This document shows positions 59,566 through 64,000 of a stretch of DNA of 64,000 nucleotides, piece after piece. Where the stretch lies: positions 607,978-671,977 of the forward strand of contig VYZB01000275.1 in the NCBI GenBank assembly GCA_013397455.1, in the 5' to 3' direction. Every line of letters begins with the position of its first letter. Position 1 is the stretch's first letter. Position numbers and translations under genes: made by a program. This stretch comes from Crotophaga sulcirostris (lineage: Eukaryota > Chordata > Aves > Cuculiformes > Crotophagidae). The notes below the pieces were generated by a model that had not been told where the DNA came from, made no database searches, and worked only from the letters and a program-made list of their open reading frames with translations.

Positions 59566-62203
59566 TCAGAGCAAATGGTAGCCTACACCTGGAGTCAGAG
59601 CCTTTAACCATCTTTATCCAAAATGCATTTAAGGAAATAATGGATGTAATTCCACTAAACTAAAGAAAGAGGTTGAGCATTTTGCAGAATTAGAAGAGAT
59701 CTTGTCCTGTGCCTAAACCTTTAGCTCAAAGCAGGAACTTGATCCTGACGGGTTCATTAACCTAAGAAAACAGTTAAAAGCATTTGGGTTTGTGGTTTCC
59801 TAAGAATTGGCTTCTTAGCAATGGAAATTGTGGTGCTCTTGATTGTAACAGTGGTTTGGGTAAAGGAAAAGCAAGGGAATAAAGTTGTTATTCTTTATTA
59901 AATATGGCCTTTGCTGTAATTTTGGGCTAAAGTAGCAACTGTGTATGGTTTTCTTAAAGAAGGATTCCAACAGAGAGAATAGATGAAGGGCATAATTTAA
60001 AAATGCACTCAATTCATTTCTTAATGTAAACAGCATAGAGAATAAATGACGTGATAAGTGAAGCAGATTTCTGAAAGAATATAGTTGACTGAATACAGCA
60101 CAAAGCTAGGGGCTAAATTTCTTGTCTCTTCTGTCTTTGCAGGTCCAAAATAATGTGTAAGCATTTTTCTTAGTTATCTTAAGCTAAAGGTTAGGGATTT
60201 TTCCACCTCCCTGCTGGGGAGGTTGTTTAACAGATTGGGTTTTACAGAAAGCAATAGGAATTGGAAAGAAATAGCAGAGTGATTTTCTATGGTTATGTGT
60301 CATATATGTGCCTCCTACTCCATGAGGGTCTTGAAAGTTGTTCCCTTGGAGTATCGTTCAAGTGAGTCAGTCAGAGTTATTCTGTTTCTTGGAGATCTGT
60401 GGGGAGTGGATCTTTGGTTGGTGTGGTTTGACTTAAAGCTTACGTATGGGAAAATACAGTTTCTGAGGCCTGGAGAAATCATGATTTCTCCAGGTGTGCT
60501 TTTGACTTGTAGAGCATCTTCAAAAAGAAGAGCATTTGTGAGACAAGAGAGGATATTTGTGCCAGAACGTGATATAAAATGGTTGGACCAAATCTTTAAG
60601 TCACTTACTCAGGCAAGATTGCCACTAGAATCAATAAGGATTTTGTCTAATAACTGAGTGTGATAAATCTCGTTGTCTGCTGATCCATGTTGAAGACACT
60701 TCATAACTGATGATCAGACTTCTTGATGTTCGTTTAAAATTCACCTTTAATATGACTTTCTTTTCTGCAATAAGCAGGGAAAGTGGTAAAGTTAATATGG
60801 GCATATTAATGTGTTCCAGTGAATTATTCTTTCAAGGATGTGAAGCAAAAAAAGACTAAATAATTTGTCTTTGCACAAGTTCTAACTGCAACACAGGACA
60901 ATTGTACAGGGTGGTTGTTTTCTTGCCATTCTTAGGAATGTTTTTGGATGCAAAATATGGTTTTGGTCTGGTCGTGCAAGTCCTCCTATAGGCATTCTCT
61001 CCTGAACAATCATCAAATGGAGAAATGGTAATTAAAACCAAGTTTTTTGGAAGTGGCAGGTGGCTCTGAAATGCCTGAATTCTGCCATGATCGACTTTGA
61101 CATTGCCAAACACAGGCCATTTCCCCCCTTTCCCCAGTGAAAAGATGGGGAAATGCTCTGAAAGTCACGTCTCATTAGTGTTCTTTCTTGAAGCTGAAGC
61201 ATCCAAAAATTATCATCACTTGTGGCATCTCTAGGCAAATAATTGGTTGAAATTTTTGTCCTTAATTAACAATAATGGCATGGGGGGGGGTCTATTTTTA
61301 CTTTTGTACAGTATTTTACATTATTTCTTTTCCTTATAAGAGTACAGCTTTTCCTAATCCATAATGTCTTTTGTCTCACAGAGCATGTTATTTTTTGTTA
61401 CTAAGTTCTTTTTCCCTACAAAAGTGTGTAGTAGTTTTGAACTTAGATGTACCTCTGGAGATCAGATAGGGTAACAATTTATAGAGTGTGAAAAATTTCA
61501 AAAATTTAACATCCTTTTGCAGGGAGAAAAAGATTTTGAAGCAGCATTTTAATTTTTGCAACAAAGTAGTCAATTTTGCTACTATCTTTTCGAATTGTGC
61601 TTTTTTTTTTCTGCCGTGGTGCAATAAACATTGTTCGTTAAACTGGAGCTCTCCAGGCTGCTTTTCCTTTTGAAAAAGTGTAGGCAACTAATCGACAGCA
61701 ACCAACCACATAGCTGGAGTGTTTTCCATTCTAGGCAATATCATATTAATTTGATGCACACATGGATGCTTCACACAATCTGCAAATTCATCGCTGGCAT
61801 CTTGCATTAGTCATCTGACAGATTGCCAAGTGTTTCATATTCCTTTCATGTGACTTTATTACAAAACTCACACAACACACGCACTGCCTTGTTTCTGCCA
61901 ATAGCCAGTTTAGTGAAAATTCACTGCAGTTCTGTTTACAACAGCCATGGAGAGAAATCTGCACTTATTTGCAACTGTTCTCTACTTTAAAACACAAAAG
62001 TCCTGGAGTGCTTTGTGCCGCTCTCTTCTTATATGACATTAAGCAGCAGCCTGTAGAGAAAACCAGACTCAATGAAAAATGTAATTGCATTGTTTTTTGT
62101 TCATAATACTTATGCTATTAATTAAATACCGATTTTTTTTTTCTACTTTGTGCCAACTGACATCATCTGCTGCATCTAGTGCACAGGAAAACTGCGTAGT
62201 CTC
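59566..62203 (+). other. Intronic sequence just upstream of the CELF2 exon
   Basis: Contains the 26-bp palindrome, a 9-G run at 61282-61290 and, at about 61690-62200, a repeat-free stretch bordering the exon of the kind that often holds splicing control elements. The 122-codon frame 60289-60657 runs through the palindrome and shows no known motif. Confidence 0.55.
60469..60494. repeat. Perfect 26-bp palindrome
   Basis: The half-site CCTGGAGAAATCA is followed with no spacer by its exact reverse complement. The symmetry ends on both sides (60468 G, 60495 T). It could extrude as a cruciform or bind a dimeric factor; no known site is claimed. Confidence 0.95.
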
Positions 62204-62245
62204 CTAACTTGCCTTCTCTTTTTAATCTCCTTTTCCACTTTCTAG
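62204..62245 (+). promoter_or_regulatory. CELF2: 3' splice site: branch point, pyrimidine tract and acceptor
   Basis: CTAAC at 62204-62208 is a good branch-site match, with the likely branch A at 62207, 39 nt before the exon. It is followed by a T/C-rich tract and ends in TTTCTAG. No competing AG lies between branch site and acceptor, so the exon start at 62246 is well determined. The start is independently supported because the codon phase it creates reads through into the known CELF2 N-terminal residues S-NGTANK. Confidence 0.85.
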
Positions 62246-62442
62246 TAACGGCACAGCTAACAAGATGAATGGAGCTTTGGATCATTCAGACCAACCAGAC
62301 CCAGATGCCATTAAGATGTTTGTTGGACAGATTCCCCGTTCATGGTCGGAAAAAGAGTTAAAAGAACTTTTTGAGCCTTATGGAGCTGTCTACCAGATTA
62401 ATGTTCTCCGAGACAGAAGTCAGAACCCTCCCCAAAGTAAAG
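62246..62442 (+). CDS. CELF2: CELF2 internal coding exon (start of RRM1)
   Basis: One internal exon of CELF2 (CUGBP/ETR-3-like factor 2), an RNA-binding protein of nucleus and cytoplasm that binds U/G-rich RNA and controls alternative splicing, translation and mRNA decay. The first base completes a Ser codon and the next codons read NGTANK, then Met at 62265 ([10 protein letters not shown]...), which is also the start codon of isoforms with other first exons. Counting from that Met, RRM1 begins near residue 16; RNP2 is MFVGQI (18-23), followed by the first helix (SEKELKELF, 28-36). The exon stops after SK plus one base of Gly, so RNP1 lies in the next exon, outside the window. Residues A4, S8, P13, I23, S26, E31, K33, P38 and Q44 match CELF2 as I know it, where CELF1 has T, P, L, V, T, D, R, Q and E. 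The 197-nt exon is flanked by AG and GT. The rest of the gene lies outside the window. Confidence 0.95.
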
Positions 62443-62448
62443 GTACAG
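62440..62448 (+). promoter_or_regulatory. CELF2: 5' splice site (donor) of the CELF2 exon
   Basis: AAG|GTACAG places the exon end at 62442. The split Gly codon (G|GN) fits the conserved SKG-CCFVTF junction of CELF proteins, in which the next exon starts inside the RNP1 motif. The donor lacks the optimal A/G-AGT at +3 to +6 (it has ACAG), so it is of moderate strength by eye. Confidence 0.85.
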
Positions 62449-64000
62449 TAGTTGTGCTCTCTTTGCTTTCAATTTGGTGTTTTTTTCCAATGATCTTGCT
62501 TGCCTTCAAGATTTCCAAAGAGATTTGTATCTGGGCTGTCTGTTTTGAAGCATACTGTGTTGAGCTATGCAGCAGTCCTAAGAGGAGAGGACTCCTGAAT
62601 ACCTATCGATTACTGTCTTCCTCCTCTTCTTAAATTGCAGTTTAAATGTCTGTTATCTGGAAGCGTGAGTTCCAACTGTGCAAAAAATAACATAAGATTG
62701 CCGTCCTTGTTTAAATTATTATTGCCAAAAAACATGGGAACCTGAGCGGTCACTTTCCCAGGATTAGCTCATGAAAAATATAATTTTCTACTTGTTTTCA
62801 TTTCCTCTTTTTTGCACCCCAGGTGGGAATAATTTTAAGGATACGAAAGAGGAGAAAATACAGCAGTGGGCTTTTGCTACGTCATTGCTCTAGAGGCAAT
62901 AAAAATTATAAAATAGTTGTCCTGCCCTTTTTCCAAAATCTGATTTCATTTCTGCAGTCACGGTGAAGGACTGATTTTTGGCACTGATATTTTTCCTGAA
63001 AGAAAGGAATGGTTTTCCTTCCTGCATACATATGTAAAGTTTTTGTCCTTAACTATATTGCTTTCTTTCACTGTATATCTGTGAATATTTAGACACATGA
63101 GAATTCTCTGTGTTATAGTTGTGTAAGTATAACATATGCTTACATGTAGATTGAAAGTGAATATTTTGTTTCACGGAATGTATTTTTCTCCCTAAAGAGC
63201 TGTATACATTAATTTACACTTCAGGTTTGGTACATGGAAAGTGTTGCTAGCATTACAAATAATTAGTGCAGCTCAGAGGCGTAACTAGATATGCATGTAC
63301 ACCTGGCTGTAAGGTTACTAGATGGTTATTCATTCTTACTGCACTCCTGCCACTGCTTCTAAGAACCTTGAAAGTGCACATGCTACGGAGAATATCATAA
63401 AATGATTTTGTGGGCTAGCAGCTAACCAACAGCGCAAAACAGCACTCGCTGGAGATTTCCAGTTCAGTGAGAGGCGACTGCTGTTGTGTGAGGCTCACAG
63501 CACAACTTCAGGTGCTCCTGTGCTGTTCTGCAAAGCACTGCCAAGGCTCAGCATTTCCCCCTTGCTCTGGCATGGGGCAGAGGATCCTCTCAGTGGCCTC
63601 TTCTTTGCTGCCCCGATTTAAGCAGTCTTGTGCTTTGAGTGATATTAATTCATTTTGAGTTGCTTGTGTATATTACTTGTGGTTAAGACTTGGTGCACTG
63701 GTGTCACACCAATGTCAGGGAGGGAGTTCATCTCATCATACCTTGCTGCTCATCAAGTCCCCCTACTAGAGTGCTCTTTCCCTTCAGAAGCAGAAGGCAT
63801 TTTTGGTTGGAGTGTTTCAGTGCAGTTCTGCTTCCAGCTCCCTCCATTCCCCTGGACTGATGTATTGTAACACGTAGCCCCCTGCTAGGTTAGCCCAGAG
63901 CCCGCACCAAGTGTCTTTTTCTTGTAATGCTGGATAGAAGGCAGCATTAAGAGGTCAAGCAACTGGATTTTCTGCAGGCCAAGCTGCTATGGATGAGCAA
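62443..64000 (+). other. CELF2: Start of the following CELF2 intron
   Basis: This runs from the donor at 62443 to the end of the window without the next RRM1 exon, which would open with the RNP1 residues CCFVTF. It holds a read-through frame to 62633, an acceptor-like site at 62610-62640 followed by a donor-like GTGAGT at 62665, an AATAAA at 62898-62903 and a TGCATG (RBFOX-type) motif at 62398-independent position 63292-63297. The open frames at 63467-63870 match nothing I recognise. Confidence 0.75.

Larger units (their letters stand above)
1..62245 (+). other. CELF2: Long 5' intron of CELF2 (interior and 3' end)
   Basis: The CELF2 exon at 62246 begins mid-codon, so it must be spliced to an upstream coding exon. 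In known isoforms that exon encodes a short N-terminal segment ending ...NEELLLS. I looked for that segment and for a start codon in a plausible first exon and saw none, so the exon probably lies before base 1. Very long first introns with alternative promoters are known for CELF2 in vertebrates. No CpG island or other promoter signal is visible. The alternative, that an unrecognised non-coding first exon lies inside this span, cannot be excluded. Confidence 0.7.

Noticed and set aside
60289..60657. 122-codon plus-strand open frame
   Set aside because: No motif recognised, and it reads through the 26-bp palindrome, which is non-coding structure.
62898..62903. AATAAA as the true 3' end of a gene
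   Set aside because: It lies in the intron after an RRM1 exon of CELF2; on sequence alone it is a common hexamer, so it is kept only as part of a speculative intronic-polyadenylation idea.

Overview
This 64 kb window looks like vertebrate nuclear DNA from a bird, probably an AT-rich macrochromosomal region. The main evidence is a set of 5'-truncated CR1 LINE copies, several with the diagnostic CR1 3' end (ATTCTATGATTCTATGA type) or the CR1 reverse-transcriptase C-terminus. Worn MIR-type (CORE-SINE) remnants and the near absence of other repeats fit the same picture. The species cannot be named from the sequence alone.

The only protein-coding sequence I can support is one internal exon near the right end (62246-62442, + strand). 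It encodes the start of the first RNA-recognition motif of CELF2 (CUGBP2/ETR-3), an RNA-binding regulator of splicing, translation and mRNA stability. It has a good branch site, pyrimidine tract, acceptor and donor. Diagnostic residues separate it from the paralogue CELF1. The exon opens in the middle of a Ser codon that continues the known CELF2 N-terminus, so at least one coding exon lies upstream, and RNP1 of RRM1 must come from the next exon downstream. I found neither neighbouring exon here. The simplest reading is that 1-62245 is the interior of a very long 5' intron of CELF2 and 62443-64000 is the start of the following intron.

Layout: 1-4320 holds a cluster of four CR1 fragments in mixed orientation. 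4320-16580 is mostly unique, with a CR1 reverse-transcriptase fragment at 9893-10222 and a MIR remnant at 9244-9352. 16581-16730 is a CR1 3' end on the + strand, and 19358-19524 is a three-copy 55-bp tandem repeat. 27555-27715 is a MIR remnant. 28080-29480 contains complementary TG/CA tracts and sequence that reads like a conserved non-coding element. 32070-32536 is an old + strand CR1. 40598-40902 has two CR1 pieces in non-collinear order. A 17-base N gap sits beside an AT-rich inverted repeat at 42423-42467. The remainder up to the exon is unique intronic DNA with simple repeats, a perfect 26-bp palindrome (60469-60494) and several candidate enhancer-like stretches.

No RNA gene, CRISPR array, CpG island, promoter, intact transposon or other gene is visible. 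The 60-145 codon open frames across the window are at the level expected by chance in AT-rich intronic DNA, or are remnants of CR1. The most interesting points to check are downstream of the CELF2 exon: an open intron-retention frame, and a possible 24-nt stop-introducing ('poison') microexon. The perfect palindrome and the hairpins come next.
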